47,797 nt of DNA from an uncultured Eubacteriales bacterium (GCA_900320615.1 ONSX01000005.1:1-47797), one strand, 5' to 3'; positions 8,141 to 17,306 are shown, counted from the first letter of the stretch. A program made the numbers and translations. Notes: a model not told the origin generated them from the sequence alone.

Positions 8141-8551
8141 ATGTACTGCAACCAATGCGGGGCGGAGAATCCAGATGGTTCCGCGTTCTGTTCAACGTGC
8201 GGTGCGCCGCTCGGCGGTCCGTCCGATGGACACGGCGGAAAGCGGGGCGCAAAAAAAGAAGAGAAGCCGCTGGACAATGTAGCCGTCAACAGGGAGCTGC
8301 TTGAGAAGACGGCGAAGGAGACGGACGGAACTGCGTGGGCAATTTTTTCCCTCATGATGGGTATATTCAATGTGGCGACGGGGCGGATGACCGATCTCAC
8401 GATTCCGTTTCTTCTTCCGGCCGTGGGAGTTGTGTTCGGTATTTTCTCGATTCGAAACCGGAAGAAGCACAATTACATGGCGAGGCTTGGCATTGCGCTG
8501 AGCCTCGCCGGGGGAGTTATGCAGGCGCTCTCGTACGCGGGTCTTCTGTGA
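8141..8551 (+). CDS. zinc-ribbon membrane protein of unknown function
   Basis: A 136-residue protein. The N-terminus is a classic double-CxxC zinc ribbon (CNQCG...CSTCG, residues 3-21), followed by a charged linker and two predicted membrane helices (about 65-85 and 87-105 or beyond) like those of DUF4190-type small membrane proteins. Such zinc_ribbon_2 plus membrane proteins are frequent in Clostridia and mostly uncharacterised. AAGGAG lies upstream of the ATG. It follows the pho genes but is separated from them by the long inverted repeat, so co-regulation is uncertain. Confidence 0.75.
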   Translation: MYCNQCGAENPDGSAFCSTCGAPLGGPSDGHGGKRGAKKEEKPLDNVAVNRELLEKTAKETDGTAWAIFSLMMGIFNVATGRMTDLTIPFLLPAVGVVFGIFSIRNRKKHNYMARLGIALSLAGGVMQALSYAGLL

Positions 8552-8575
8552 GAATTCAAATGCCGGGCCATTTGC

Positions 8576-10588
8576 TCATATGTGCTTTGCCGTCACCCGC
8601 GCGAGGGCTGCGAGAAGTCGCTGCCTCTCGATCGGTTTTGAGACAAAGTCATTGAAGCCGTGGTCCTTGGCCCGCTGGATCGAATCGCCGAAGATGTCGG
8701 CCGACACGGCGATCATCGGGATCGTCTTCGCCTCCATCCGGTGGAGCGAGCGGATCTGCGATGCGGCCGTGTAGCCGTCCAGAACCGGCATGATGAGGTC
8801 GATGAGGAGAGCGTCGAAATGTCCGTCCGGACTGTTTTCGTATATCTCGAGCGCCTCCTCCCCGTCTGAGGCATACTCGCTCTTTACGCCGGCCGTCTTC
8901 AGGATTTCTCCGGCGATCTCGCGATTCAGTTCGTTGTCGTCCGCCACAAGCACGCGCAGGCCTTTCAGCGAGTCGGTCAGGCGTTTCTCCGAATCAGATG
9001 CTTTGGCGGCATCCTGTTTATTCCTGTCTGAGTATTTTTTGTCGGCGCCGATCATGACCGCCGCGGTAAATGTACTGCCCTTGCCCTCGGTGCTCTGTAC
9101 AGAGATATCGCCGTTCATCTGGCGGGCGAGATTGCGGGAGATCGTGAGACCGAGGCCAGTACCCGTCCCGTATTTTGTCGGATTTCTGTTCTCCTGTTCA
9201 AACGGCTGGAAGATCCGACCGAGGAATTCAGCACTCATGCCGCAGCCGTTGTCGCGGATTCCGGCCGTGAGGCGCACCCGGTCTCCGACCGTCTCTTCGT
9301 TCAGCGTGAGACTGACGATGCCTCCGGGCTCCGTGAATTTGACGGCATTGTTCAGCAGGTTCACAAGAATCTGCTCGATACGGACCTTGTCGCAGATAAT
9401 ATGGTCCTCATGGACTCCATAGGTGTATATCTGAAAATGAATACTCTTCTTGTCCGCAAGTGGCTGGATGATTGTTCTGGCGGCCTCGACGATGTCCGTG
9501 AGCGTGCAGGGAGTCTCGTGAAGCTTGAATTTGCCTCCGCCCATCTTGTTGATGTCGAGCACATCGTTGATGATGCTGAGCAGATATTCGCCCGATGCAT
9601 TGATCTTGTGCAGACAGTCAATCGCCTCATCCAGGTCATCTGTCTCCATGCCGAGAGAAGACAGACCGATCACGGCATTCATCGGTGTGCGCAGCTCATG
9701 GCTGACCCTCGACATGAAGAGATTCAGGTCCTCATTTGTCTTCTTTTCCTTCTTCAGAGCGTCCTTCAGCTGCCCGTCCAGCTGCTCGATCTGCTTGCGC
9801 CTCCTGTAATCCTCCGTCACGTCGATGAAACTTCCGACAAGGCCGATGATCTTGTCCTCGTCGTAGACGGGCGCCTTTGTCGCGAGAATGTCCCGCACTT
9901 CGCCGTGAATGATGCATGTGCCGTGGACAAGAAGCGTGCTCTCGCCATTTAATACGCGGATCTCGTCACGCCTGTACGGCTCCGGATCCGGGTGCCAGCC
10001 CATATCCTCGTCCGTTTTTCCGATGAGAATCGAGTCCGAGCTGAAGCCATAGAACTTCAGAAAGGCCTGATTGACGCCGACGAACCTCCGCTGCCTGTCC
10101 TTCCAGAAAATGCAGTCACTGGTTGTCTCCAGGACTTTGTCCAGCATAAGCTTCTTCAGCTTCTCGTCCTCCTCAGAGGAGGCACTGTCAGTGGCGGAGC
10201 TGTCCTTCTTCAGATGCCGCATGTAGAGGAGCTGCGCGCCGCCCGTTTCCGCGCCGGCCGTGAGCTCGCCGCTTACATGTATGAATGGTGCGCCAGTGGA
10301 CAGACGAAGGCGGATCCTGATGATGTAGCGCGTACCCGGATGGGATGCGGCGAGCGCAATCTGTCCGTTGAAGGTTGCCTTGTCATCGGGATGCAGGATG
10401 TCAAACGGATGCTCCTGATGGAATCGAAAGATATCCTGGAAGTTGACATGGATTTTATTGGTCAGGTGGCGGGTCGCAAGGATACAGCTGACTTGCCCGC
10501 CCCTGCAGAGGAAAATGAGAAGATCCTCGGGAAGATTTTCAAGTGCGTTCCTTGTCTCTGCTGAAAAATAATAATATGCCCTGTCCAT
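8576..10588 (-). CDS. hybrid sensor histidine kinase/response regulator with PAS domains
   Basis: A 670-residue soluble hybrid kinase without membrane helices. It has an N-terminal PAS-like region (about 15-125, with FDILHPDDKATF), a second PAS (about 150-260: SDCIFWKDRQRRFVGVNQAF), a short coiled coil (262-290), HisKA with His297 in SRVSHELRTPMN, HATPase_c with LLNNAVKFT, DNGCGM and GTGLGLTIS, and a C-terminal receiver (545-665) with phospho-acceptor Asp597 in LLIDLIMPVLDG. There is no output domain and no adjacent partner regulator. AGGAGG lies upstream of the ATG. It is divergent from lysC. The signal is unknown; a PAS-bound cofactor or cytosolic metabolite is likely. Confidence 0.9.
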   Translation of the reverse strand: MDRAYYYFSAETRNALENLPEDLLIFLCRGGQVSCILATRHLTNKIHVNFQDIFRFHQEHPFDILHPDDKATFNGQIALAASHPGTRYIIRIRLRLSTGAPFIHVSGELTAGAETGGAQLLYMRHLKKDSSATDSASSEEDEKLKKLMLDKVLETTSDCIFWKDRQRRFVGVNQAFLKFYGFSSDSILIGKTDEDMGWHPDPEPYRRDEIRVLNGESTLLVHGTCIIHGEVRDILATKAPVYDEDKIIGLVGSFIDVTEDYRRRKQIEQLDGQLKDALKKEKKTNEDLNLFMSRVSHELRTPMNAVIGLSSLGMETDDLDEAIDCLHKINASGEYLLSIINDVLDINKMGGGKFKLHETPCTLTDIVEAARTIIQPLADKKSIHFQIYTYGVHEDHIICDKVRIEQILVNLLNNAVKFTEPGGIVSLTLNEETVGDRVRLTAGIRDNGCGMSAEFLGRIFQPFEQENRNPTKYGTGTGLGLTISRNLARQMNGDISVQSTEGKGSTFTAAVMIGADKKYSDRNKQDAAKASDSEKRLTDSLKGLRVLVADDNELNREIAGEILKTAGVKSEYASDGEEALEIYENSPDGHFDALLIDLIMPVLDGYTAASQIRSLHRMEAKTIPMIAVSADIFGDSIQRAKDHGFNDFVSKPIERQRLLAALARVTAKHI

Positions 10589-10708
10589 ACTGTCTGCCTC
10601 CTGTCAGAGGAAACATGGCGCTTCCCCGGCCGCATCGCGGCAGGCGCCGTACACAATAAAAGTAATTTCATTATATACTGATTTTATGGATTTGTTTTGA
10701 CGAAAGTG

Positions 10709-10737
10709 TTGATTTTGCAGTTCATTTTGAGGATAAT
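10709..10737 (+). promoter_or_regulatory. promoter of the aspartokinase gene
   Basis: TTGATT (10709-10714), 17-bp spacer, GATAAT (10732-10737), about 43 bp before the ATG. The 5' leader would be short, with no room for a lysine riboswitch. Confidence 0.6.
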
Positions 10738-10780
10738 GGGAAACGTATCGTTTACGAGTCTTAGAAGGGAATTTTGAATC

Positions 10781-12100
10781 ATGAAGAAAGTTGTCAAATT
10801 CGGTGGAAGCTCACTTGCTGATCCGGCTCAATTCCGGAAGGTCGGCGCGATCATCCGCGCGGATGAATCCCGCGTATACGTTGTTCCGAGCGCTCCGGGA
10901 AAACGCTTCTCTGGTGATATAAAGGTCACAGATATGCTGATTGAGGCGTACCGCATTGCCACGGAGGGCGGCGATCTGAACGCACAGATGGCGGAGATCA
11001 AGGCGCGCTACGATGAAATTATTAATGGTCTTGGTCTAGATTTCTCGCTGGACGATGAGTTCAAGAAGATTATCAAGACGCTCGAGGATGAGCCTACGCT
11101 CGATTACGCGGCATCAAGAGGTGAGTATCTGAATGGCCTTGTGATGGCGAACTATCTGGGCTATGAGTTCATCGATCCGTTCGACGTGATCTTCTTCAAC
11201 GAAGAGGGCAACCTGAATTCCTACAAGACATCCAAGGTTCTTGCCGCAAGACTGGAGAAGACGCCGAAGGCTGTCATCCCGGGCTTCTACGGCCAGGGCA
11301 AGGACGGGAAGGTGAAGACTTTCACAAGAGGCGGCTCTGATGTCACGGGATCGGTTGTGGCTGCCGCGGCGAGAGTCGATGTCTATGAGAATTGGACAGA
11401 TGTCTCCGGATTCCTGCTGGCGGACCCGCGCATTATCCGGAACCCTGTCCCGATCAATACGATCACATACAGAGAGCTCCGCGAGCTGAGCTACATGGGC
11501 GCGTCCGTCCTTCATGAGGACGCGATCTTCCCGGTCCGCTCCAGGGGCATCCCGATTAATATCAAGAACACGAACCGCCCGGAGGATGAGGGAACATGGA
11601 TCGTTGAGAGTACAGCGAGAAAGCCGAAGTACACGATCACCGGAATTGCGGGCAAGAAGGGCTTCTGCTCCTGCCTGATCACGAAGGCTATGATGAACAG
11701 CGAGGTCGGCTTCTGCCGCAAGGTTCTGTCTGCATTTGAGGAAAATCATATCAACATCGAGCATATGCCGTCCGGCATCGACACGATGACCGTCGTCGTC
11801 CACGAGGATGAGTTCCTGGAGAAGGAGCAGAAGGTCGTCTCGGCGATTCACCGCCTGTCTCAGCCGGACACGGTTGAGATTGACTCCGGCATCGCGCTGA
11901 TCGCTGTCGTCGGCAGAGGAATGAAGTCTCAGCGCGGCACGGCGGCCCGCATTTTCTCGGCCCTTGCGCATGCGCGCGTAAATGTCCGCATGATCGATCA
12001 GGGTTCATCCGAGCTCAATATCATTATCGGCGTGGCAAATGAGGATTTCGAGACCGCGATCAAGGCAATCTACGATATCTTCGTCATCACACAGCTTTGA
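10781..12100 (+). CDS. lysC: aspartate kinase
   Basis: Phosphorylates aspartate, the first step towards lysine, threonine, methionine and diaminopimelate. The 439-residue monofunctional enzyme starts with the kinase signature KFGGSSLADP, continues with TRGGSDVTGS and the ADPR segment typical of the amino-acid kinase fold (to about residue 285), and ends with two ACT domains (about 300-370 and 375-439), the usual site of lysine/threonine feedback. It is a single-gene unit flanked by its own promoter and a strong terminator. GAAGGGA lies before the ATG. Which isozyme class it belongs to cannot be told without comparison. Confidence 0.93.
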   Translation: MKKVVKFGGSSLADPAQFRKVGAIIRADESRVYVVPSAPGKRFSGDIKVTDMLIEAYRIATEGGDLNAQMAEIKARYDEIINGLGLDFSLDDEFKKIIKTLEDEPTLDYAASRGEYLNGLVMANYLGYEFIDPFDVIFFNEEGNLNSYKTSKVLAARLEKTPKAVIPGFYGQGKDGKVKTFTRGGSDVTGSVVAAAARVDVYENWTDVSGFLLADPRIIRNPVPINTITYRELRELSYMGASVLHEDAIFPVRSRGIPINIKNTNRPEDEGTWIVESTARKPKYTITGIAGKKGFCSCLITKAMMNSEVGFCRKVLSAFEENHINIEHMPSGIDTMTVVVHEDEFLEKEQKVVSAIHRLSQPDTVEIDSGIALIAVVGRGMKSQRGTAARIFSALAHARVNVRMIDQGSSELNIIIGVANEDFETAIKAIYDIFVITQL

Positions 12101-12105
12101 TTCTT

Positions 12106-12151
12106 GTGCGGACCCCTCCGGAGTTGATTTCCGGCGGGGTCCGCACTTTTT
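12106..12151 (+). terminator. intrinsic terminator of lysC
   Basis: GTGCGGACCCC (12106-12116) pairs with GGGGTCCGCAC (12136-12146), with further inner pairing (CCGGA/TCCGG), then TTTTT. Strong and well formed. Confidence 0.9.
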
Positions 12152-12166
12152 CTATGGAGGCACAGC

Positions 12167-14146
12167 ATGTCTGAGGCAAAGCTCTGCACAGTCTGGAAGA
12201 CCGGCGACGTGCCGCTCCCGGAATATCCGCGGCCGCAGTTGAGGAGAGACCAGTATACGGTTCTGAACGGGCTGTGGGACTACGCGATCACGGACTCGAA
12301 GGAGAGGCCGGCTTTATATGACGGGCACATCCTGGTGCCTTATTCCCCGGAGACGCAGGCGTCTCTTGTCGGGCGCGTGCTTGAGCCGGAGCAGTATCTG
12401 CATTACCGGCGCCTGTTTAAACGGCCTGCCATGCCACAGGGGTCGAGACTGATCCTTCATTTTGAGGCGGTCGACTATTTCTGCACAGTCGCGGTGAACG
12501 GGCAGATTGCTGGCAGTCACCGCGGCGGGTACCTGCCCTTCTCATTCGATGTGACGGCTGCTGCCGACCGTGAGGAAAATGAGCTCCTCGTCACGGTGAG
12601 CGACCCGTCTGACACGTTTACGGAGGCGAGAGGGAAGCAGTCACTTCATCCGGGCGGCATGTTCTACCAGGCGACATCCGGCATCTGGCAGACCGTGTGG
12701 CTCGAAATCGTGCCGGAACTCTTCGTGACAGATCTGCGTCTCACGCCGCTTCCAGACAGGCGGGCCGTCGGGATCCGCATTTTCACATCGGACAATGAGG
12801 GATCTGCGGATGAACATCCGGGAGAGAGCGGGCCCGCGCGCCATATGGCACGGGTGGAGATCTTTCTTCCGCGCGAAGACGTGACGGACAGCACATTTTC
12901 GGAGCTTCTGGAGAAACCTGCGGCAGTCTTTGCGATCGAGAGCGGAACAGGCGCGGTTCTGCCGGTCCCGGTTTTCCGGGAGTGGTCGCCGGAGCATCCG
13001 TATCTTTATCCGGTCCGGATCACGGTCGGGAGGGACACAGTCATGAGCTACTTCGGCCTCCGGACCTTTTCCGGCATAAGGGACGGCAGCGGGCACATAC
13101 GCTTCGCACTGAACGGAAGGCCGTATTTCCTGAACGGCGTGCTCGATCAGGGATACTGGCCGGAGAGCTATCTCACACAGCCCGGCGACGAGGGTCTCAT
13201 TTTCGATATTCAGGAAATGAAAGGTCTCGGCTTTAATATGCTGCGGAAGCATGTGAAGATCGAGTCCCGCCGGTGGTATTATCACTGTGACCGGCTCGGT
13301 ATGCTTGTGTGGCAGGATATGGTGAGCGGGGGCGCATACGCGTACGGCTTTATGACGGTTCTGCCGACGGTTATTCCCGCGGCACGACGAATTGTATCAG
13401 ACAGGAGCCACAGGCTGTTCGGGCGGGATCTGCCGATGTCACGGCTCGAGTACAGGCGCGACGTCCGGGGCATGCTGCGGGAGCTGTATAACTGCGTCAG
13501 CATCTGCACGTGGGTGCCGTTCAATGAGGGATGGGGGCAGTTTGATGCGGACCTTATCGTCCGGATGATCGAAAAGAGGGACAGGACGAGGCTTGTTGAC
13601 CAGGCGAGCGGATGGTTTGACTGCGGAGGCGGAGATTACATCAGCTCGCATGAATATTTCCGGCGGCTTCTGCCGCCGCTCCGCCTGCCGTCCGGAAGCA
13701 ACCGGGGCAGAGACGGAGATCTGGTCCGCGGTGATGGATGTGTCTCCGGCAGGGACGCAAGGTCTCCGGAACAGGGCACCAGGTTGCAGCGTGGGTCTGT
13801 TCATCTTCCGGGAAGAGATGCGCGGATCTGGGCACTCACGGAGTACGGCGGCGTCAGGCGCAGCGTGAGCGGCCATGAAGCCTTTCCGGAGAAGAGAAGC
13901 TATGGCTACGGGAGAACCGCCGGGAGCAGGGAGGAGCTCACAGACGCCATTGTGCGGCTGGTCAGGAGGCAGGTTCTGCCGAATCTCAGGCACGGGCTTT
14001 CAGCCGCTGTCTATACACAGCTGAGCGATGTCGAGGAGGAAGTGAACGGGCTTTTTACCTGGGACAGAAAGGTGCGGAAGGTGGACGCCGGGAGGGTCAG
14101 AGAACTGAACCGGTATGTAGGGCGCCTGTTTGAGGAATCCCTCTGA
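12167..14146 (+). CDS. glycoside hydrolase family 2 protein
   Basis: A 659-residue GH2-type glycosidase (beta-galactosidase/beta-glucuronidase clan) without a signal peptide, hence cytosolic. It has an N-terminal jelly-roll sugar-binding domain (about 25-190: YRRLFKRP, HFEAVDYFCTVAVNG, GGYLPFSFDVT), an immunoglobulin-like middle domain, and a catalytic barrel with the acid/base Glu454 in FNEGWGQ and nucleophile Glu559 in LTEYGG, followed by YTQLSDVEEEVNGLF near the end. Substrate is not predictable. Residues about 504-553 form an Arg/Gly-rich stretch unlike the rest of the domain, between the two catalytic residues. GGAGG precedes the ATG; it follows the lysC terminator and has its own downstream terminator. 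Confidence 0.85.
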   Translation: MSEAKLCTVWKTGDVPLPEYPRPQLRRDQYTVLNGLWDYAITDSKERPALYDGHILVPYSPETQASLVGRVLEPEQYLHYRRLFKRPAMPQGSRLILHFEAVDYFCTVAVNGQIAGSHRGGYLPFSFDVTAAADREENELLVTVSDPSDTFTEARGKQSLHPGGMFYQATSGIWQTVWLEIVPELFVTDLRLTPLPDRRAVGIRIFTSDNEGSADEHPGESGPARHMARVEIFLPREDVTDSTFSELLEKPAAVFAIESGTGAVLPVPVFREWSPEHPYLYPVRITVGRDTVMSYFGLRTFSGIRDGSGHIRFALNGRPYFLNGVLDQGYWPESYLTQPGDEGLIFDIQEMKGLGFNMLRKHVKIESRRWYYHCDRLGMLVWQDMVSGGAYAYGFMTVLPTVIPAARRIVSDRSHRLFGRDLPMSRLEYRRDVRGMLRELYNCVSICTWVPFNEGWGQFDADLIVRMIEKRDRTRLVDQASGWFDCGGGDYISSHEYFRRLLPPLRLPSGSNRGRDGDLVRGDGCVSGRDARSPEQGTRLQRGSVHLPGRDARIWALTEYGGVRRSVSGHEAFPEKRSYGYGRTAGSREELTDAIVRLVRRQVLPNLRHGLSAAVYTQLSDVEEEVNGLFTWDRKVRKVDAGRVRELNRYVGRLFEESL

Positions 14147-14251
14147 GGGGCAAAATGATTCGCTGGAACCGGTCTGGACTTAAGGAAGGAGCGGAGAATG
14201 CGGATTCAGGGGCTTCTGCGATAAGAAATACGGAGATATATGACAGAACCA

Positions 14252-14297
14252 AAAAAGCTGAAGGTACAGGTCAGGAGACCAGTACCTTCAGCTTTTT
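14252..14297. terminator. bidirectional terminator between GH2 and transketolase genes
   Basis: A perfect 16-bp inverted repeat (14252-14267 and 14282-14297, arms AAAAAGCTGAAGGTAC and its complement) with a 14-nt loop. T runs occur on both strands, fitting its place between convergent genes. Apart from it, 14147-14403 shows no recognisable gene. Confidence 0.92.
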
Positions 14298-14403
14298 ATT
14301 TTCTATGCCGGCATGCAGAATCTCATGGATGCCTTCGGACTTACCGTCGAGATGAATCGGGGCAGAGCGATCTGCTCGGATCGACGATGAAATAATACAT
14401 TAC

Positions 14404-15351
14404 TTACCGATTCAGAAATGCCTTGATCTGCTTGTAGACACCCTCGCCGTCCAGCTCGTACTTGTGGATCAGCTCCGCTGCCGGACCTGACTCGCCGAAC
14501 CGGTCATAGACGCCGATCCGCTTCATGAGTGTCGGTGCCTTCTCGGAGAGGACTTCAGCGACAGCACTGCCGAGACCGCCGATCACGCTGTGCTCCTCGA
14601 CAGTTACAACCCTGCCGGTCTTCTTTACGGACGCGAGGATGAGCTCCTCATCGATCGGCTTGATTGTGCAGATATTGACGACCTCTGCGTCGATGCCATC
14701 ATTGGCGAGCGCCTTTGCGGCGTCAATGGCAGATGCGACCTCGATGCCGGTCGCGAAGATTGTGAGGTCACGACCCTCCTTTACGACCTGTCCCTTGCCG
14801 ATGCGGAAGGTTTTCTTGTAGGACTCGTCGTTGATGACCGGAACAGCCATGCGGCCGAAGCGGATGTAGACAGGACCGACATAGTCAAGAGCTGCCTTCA
14901 CGGCGGCGCGGGCCTCAATATCGTCCGCCGGGTTCATGACAACCATGCCCGGAATCTCCCGCATGAGAGCGAGATCCTCGAGGCACTGATGAGACGCACC
15001 GTCCTCACCGACGGAGATGCCTGCGTGTGTCGCGCCGATCTTGACGTTGAGGTGCGGATAGCCGATGGAATTTCTGACCTGCTCATAGGCACGCCCCGAT
15101 GCAAACATTGCGAATGTCGATGCGAACGGGATGAGACCTGTTGTGGAGAGGCCTGCCGCGATAGCCATCATGTTGCCCTCTGCGATGCCGCAGTCATAGA
15201 AGCGGTCCGGATAGGCTGCCTTGAAAATTCCGGTCTTTGTTGCGCCCGCGAGGTCTGCGTCAAGAACGACGAGGTTCGGATAAGCTTCAGCGTATTCCTT
15301 CAGCGCTTCACCGTAACTCTGGCGGGTTGCGATTTTCTTTACTTCACTCAT
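14404..15351 (-). CDS. transketolase, C-terminal subunit
   Basis: This 315-residue protein is the pyrimidine-binding and C-terminal half of a split transketolase, which moves two-carbon units between pentose, tetrose and hexose phosphates using thiamine diphosphate. The catalytic Glu region EGNMMAIAAGLSTTG, the FASTFAMFASGRAYEQVRN stretch and the C-terminal domain with VEEHSVIGGLG are typical. It needs the N-terminal subunit encoded just upstream (38-nt gap). AAAGGA lies 10 nt before the ATG. Split transketolases are standard in Clostridia and archaea. It is last in the araD-tkt-tkt operon and ends near the bidirectional terminator. Confidence 0.93.
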   Translation of the reverse strand: MSEVKKIATRQSYGEALKEYAEAYPNLVVLDADLAGATKTGIFKAAYPDRFYDCGIAEGNMMAIAAGLSTTGLIPFASTFAMFASGRAYEQVRNSIGYPHLNVKIGATHAGISVGEDGASHQCLEDLALMREIPGMVVMNPADDIEARAAVKAALDYVGPVYIRFGRMAVPVINDESYKKTFRIGKGQVVKEGRDLTIFATGIEVASAIDAAKALANDGIDAEVVNICTIKPIDEELILASVKKTGRVVTVEEHSVIGGLGSAVAEVLSEKAPTLMKRIGVYDRFGESGPAAELIHKYELDGEGVYKQIKAFLNR

Positions 15352-15389
15352 GTTTCTATATCCTTTCGATTGTTCGATTGCTGTATGTC

Positions 15390-16220
15390 TTACTTAAGGG
15401 ATGCTCCGATCTTCTCAAGATCATCCATTGCGATCTTGAATTCTTCATCATTCGGCGCTTTGCCGTGCCAGCCAACCTGGTTCTCCATGAAGGAGACGCC
15501 CTTGCCCTTTGTCGTCTTCATGATGATGGCTGTCGGCATTCCCTTGGTCTGCTTTGCCTCAGCGAGGGCTGCGCGGATTTGATCGAAGTCATGGCCGTCG
15601 ATATTGATGACGTGGAAATTGAAGGCCTCGAATTTTTTGTCGAGCGGATACGGGTTGTTGACATCGACGATCGTTCCGTCAATCTGCAGGTTGTTGTTGT
15701 CGACAATGACAACGAGGTTGTCAAGTTTCTTCGCGCCTGCGAACATGGATGCCTCCCAGACTTCGCCCTCCTCGCACTCGCCGTCGCCGAGCAGCGTGTA
15801 GACGCGGAAGTTCTTGTTCTGATGCCTTGCGCCGAGTGCCATGCCGACTGCAGCTGAGATGCCCTGACCGAGAGAGCCGGAGGACATATCAAGACCCGGC
15901 AGATAATTCATGGACGGATGGCCCTGAAGCCGGGAACCGACATGACGAAGTGTCTCCATTTCCTTCATTGGGAAATAGCCTCTCTCCGCCATTGTTGCGT
16001 AGAGTCCCGGAGCCGCGTGCCCTTTTGAGAGGACGAACCGGTCGCGGTCTTCCTTCTTCGGATCCTTCGGATCGATGTTCATTTCCTCGAAGTAAAGGAA
16101 TGTGAGAAGGTCCGCCGCGGAGAGTGATCCGCCCGGATGACCGGACTTGGCGGAATGTGTGCCGATGATGATGCCTTTGCGGACTTCATTTGCGTGTCTT
16201 TTTAATTCAAGGTTATTCAA
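15390..16220 (-). CDS. transketolase, N-terminal subunit (TTG start)
   Basis: This 276-residue protein is the thiamine-diphosphate pyrophosphate-binding half: [36 protein letters not shown], and the TPP motif [13 protein letters not shown] ending in NNNLQ. The real start is the TTG at 16220-16218: GGAGG lies 6 nt upstream, and the encoded [17 protein letters not shown] matches the normal family N-terminus. An open frame extends 68 codons further upstream but overlaps araD and has no family character. The TTG overlaps the araD stop as TTGA, indicating translational coupling. Confidence 0.93.
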   Translation of the reverse strand: MNNLELKRHANEVRKGIIIGTHSAKSGHPGGSLSAADLLTFLYFEEMNIDPKDPKKEDRDRFVLSKGHAAPGLYATMAERGYFPMKEMETLRHVGSRLQGHPSMNYLPGLDMSSGSLGQGISAAVGMALGARHQNKNFRVYTLLGDGECEEGEVWEASMFAGAKKLDNLVVIVDNNNLQIDGTIVDVNNPYPLDKKFEAFNFHVINIDGHDFDQIRAALAEAKQTKGMPTAIIMKTTKGKGVSFMENQVGWHGKAPNDEEFKIAMDDLEKIGASLK

Positions 16221-16921
16221 TGTGTACCTCCCTGGCCGTAATATGCGTTGGCGCCGTGTTTTCTGTAATAGTGCTTGTCCTGCAGCTCCTGGGGAGCAGG
16301 CTGGACCTTCGGATTGATCAGTTCCGTCCGGTAAGCCATCTTCGCGACTTCTTCGAGAACGACCGCGCTGTGGACAGCCTCGATCGGATCCTTGCCCCAG
16401 GCGAATGGTCCGTGGTTCTTGCACAGGCAGGCGGGAACTGCCTCCGGATCTTTTCCGAGACGGGCGAACTCACTGACAATCAGTCTGCCTGTGTTGAGCT
16501 CGTACGCGTCATCGATCTCTGCTTTCGTGAGGCAGCGGAGGCACGGTATTTCACCATAGAAATAGTCGGCATGTGTCGTGCCGTAGCACGGGATGCTTCT
16601 CCCTGCCTGTGCCCAGCTCGTCGCATAGGACGAGTGTGTGTGAACGACGCCTCCGATGGTGTCCCAGTTCCGATACAGCCACGCGTGTGTTGCTGTATCG
16701 GATGACGGATTCAGCGATCCCTCGACTTTATGTCCGTCGAAATCGACGACAACCATATCCTCAGGACGGAGATCTTCATACGGAACGCCGCTGGGCTTAA
16801 TGACGAAGAGACCTTTCTCCCGGTCGACCCCGCTCACATTCCCCCATGTAAATGTGACGAGACCATACTTCGGCAGAAGCAGATTTGCTTCGTAGACGGC
16901 CTTTTTCAGATCTTCCAGCAT
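16217..16921 (-). CDS. araD: L-ribulose-5-phosphate 4-epimerase (class II aldolase family)
   Basis: Interconverts L-ribulose 5-phosphate and D-xylulose 5-phosphate. The 234-residue protein has the GNVSG loop, the zinc ligands in [12 protein letters not shown], the [13 protein letters not shown] segment that separates AraD from other class II aldolases, and a third metal His in NHGPFAWG. The ATG at 16921 follows AAAGGAGG by 10 nt; an ATG 14 codons upstream is less likely. It heads an operon with both transketolase halves, so its product feeds directly into the non-oxidative pentose phosphate pathway. No arabinose isomerase or kinase lies in the window, and ulaF/sgbE-like activity cannot be excluded. 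Confidence 0.88.
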   Translation of the reverse strand: MLEDLKKAVYEANLLLPKYGLVTFTWGNVSGVDREKGLFVIKPSGVPYEDLRPEDMVVVDFDGHKVEGSLNPSSDTATHAWLYRNWDTIGGVVHTHSSYATSWAQAGRSIPCYGTTHADYFYGEIPCLRCLTKAEIDDAYELNTGRLIVSEFARLGKDPEAVPACLCKNHGPFAWGKDPIEAVHSAVVLEEVAKMAYRTELINPKVQPAPQELQDKHYYRKHGANAYYGQGGTH

Positions 16922-17050
16922 TATCTCATATCCTCCTTTATAAGTGAACAGTGGAATCTGCACCTTCTAGTATACAGCATTTCGGGTGCTCTTTGGGACT
17001 TTTCTAAAGAAACATTCAAAAAGTTGGCAACCGATTCCTGTTACAGATAC

Positions 17051-17077
17051 GGTTTGAAAAACCAGATAAAAGATAAA
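17051..17077. promoter_or_regulatory. operator-like repeats in the araD/acpP divergent gap
   Basis: GGTTT-GAA-AAACC (17051-17063) is a perfect palindrome. It is followed directly by a tandem duplication of AGATAAA (17064-17070 and 17071-17077). They lie upstream of the first fab promoter and of the araD operon (minus strand). Candidate protein-binding sites only. The gap 16922-17306 holds no gene. Confidence 0.35.
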
Positions 17078-17090
17078 TCAAAATTATGTG

Positions 17091-17118
17091 TTGACATCAA
17101 GAATAACGATCTTATATA
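17091..17118 (+). promoter_or_regulatory. upstream promoter of the fatty acid operon
   Basis: TTGACA (17091-17096), 16-bp spacer, TATATA (17113-17118). It lies about 190 bp before acpP and would give a long leader containing the second promoter. Confidence 0.55.
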
Positions 17119-17200
17119 GGAACGAACACATCTTGTCGCTGTCATTAAAAAATGTGATTTTCGATGGACAGTTTATCGAAAATTGTACGGTCCCCTTACC

Positions 17201-17229
17201 TTGACAAAGGAGCTTTCGGCTCCTATTAT
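17201..17229 (+). promoter_or_regulatory. main promoter of the fatty acid operon
   Basis: Perfect TTGACA (17201-17206), 17-bp spacer, TATTAT (17224-17229). The spacer itself contains the inverted repeat AGGAGC/GCTCCT (17208-17213 and 17219-17224) around 5 nt, which could be a binding site between -35 and -10. Confidence 0.8.
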
Positions 17230-17241
17230 TAGCTCGAATCA

Positions 17242-17265
17242 TTTAGCTAAACAAATTTATCTAAA
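17242..17265. promoter_or_regulatory. tandem TTTANCTAAA operator candidate at the fab promoter
   Basis: TTTAGCTAAA (17242-17251, a perfect palindrome) is repeated as TTTATCTAAA (17256-17265) with a 14-bp period, just past the expected transcription start. The position suits a repressor. The MarR-type regulator encoded at 26540-27001 in the same cluster is the natural candidate, but the sites do not obviously match published FabT or FapR consensus sequences. Confidence 0.45.
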
Positions 17266-17306
17266 GAAACAAAAATCATTCGCGGTAACCACAGGGAGGA
17301 AAAATC

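Noticed and set aside
10589..10780. Lysine riboswitch before aspartokinase
   Set aside because: The promoter lies only about 45 bp before the ATG, so there is no room for an aptamer.
14155..14355. 66-codon frame after the GH2 gene
   Set aside because: It runs through the bidirectional terminator and shows no family character; low-complexity composition.
16221..16424. N-terminal extension of the transketolase N-subunit frame
   Set aside because: The added 68 residues are a shadow of araD in another frame; a good ribosome site and family N-terminus fix the TTG at 16220.
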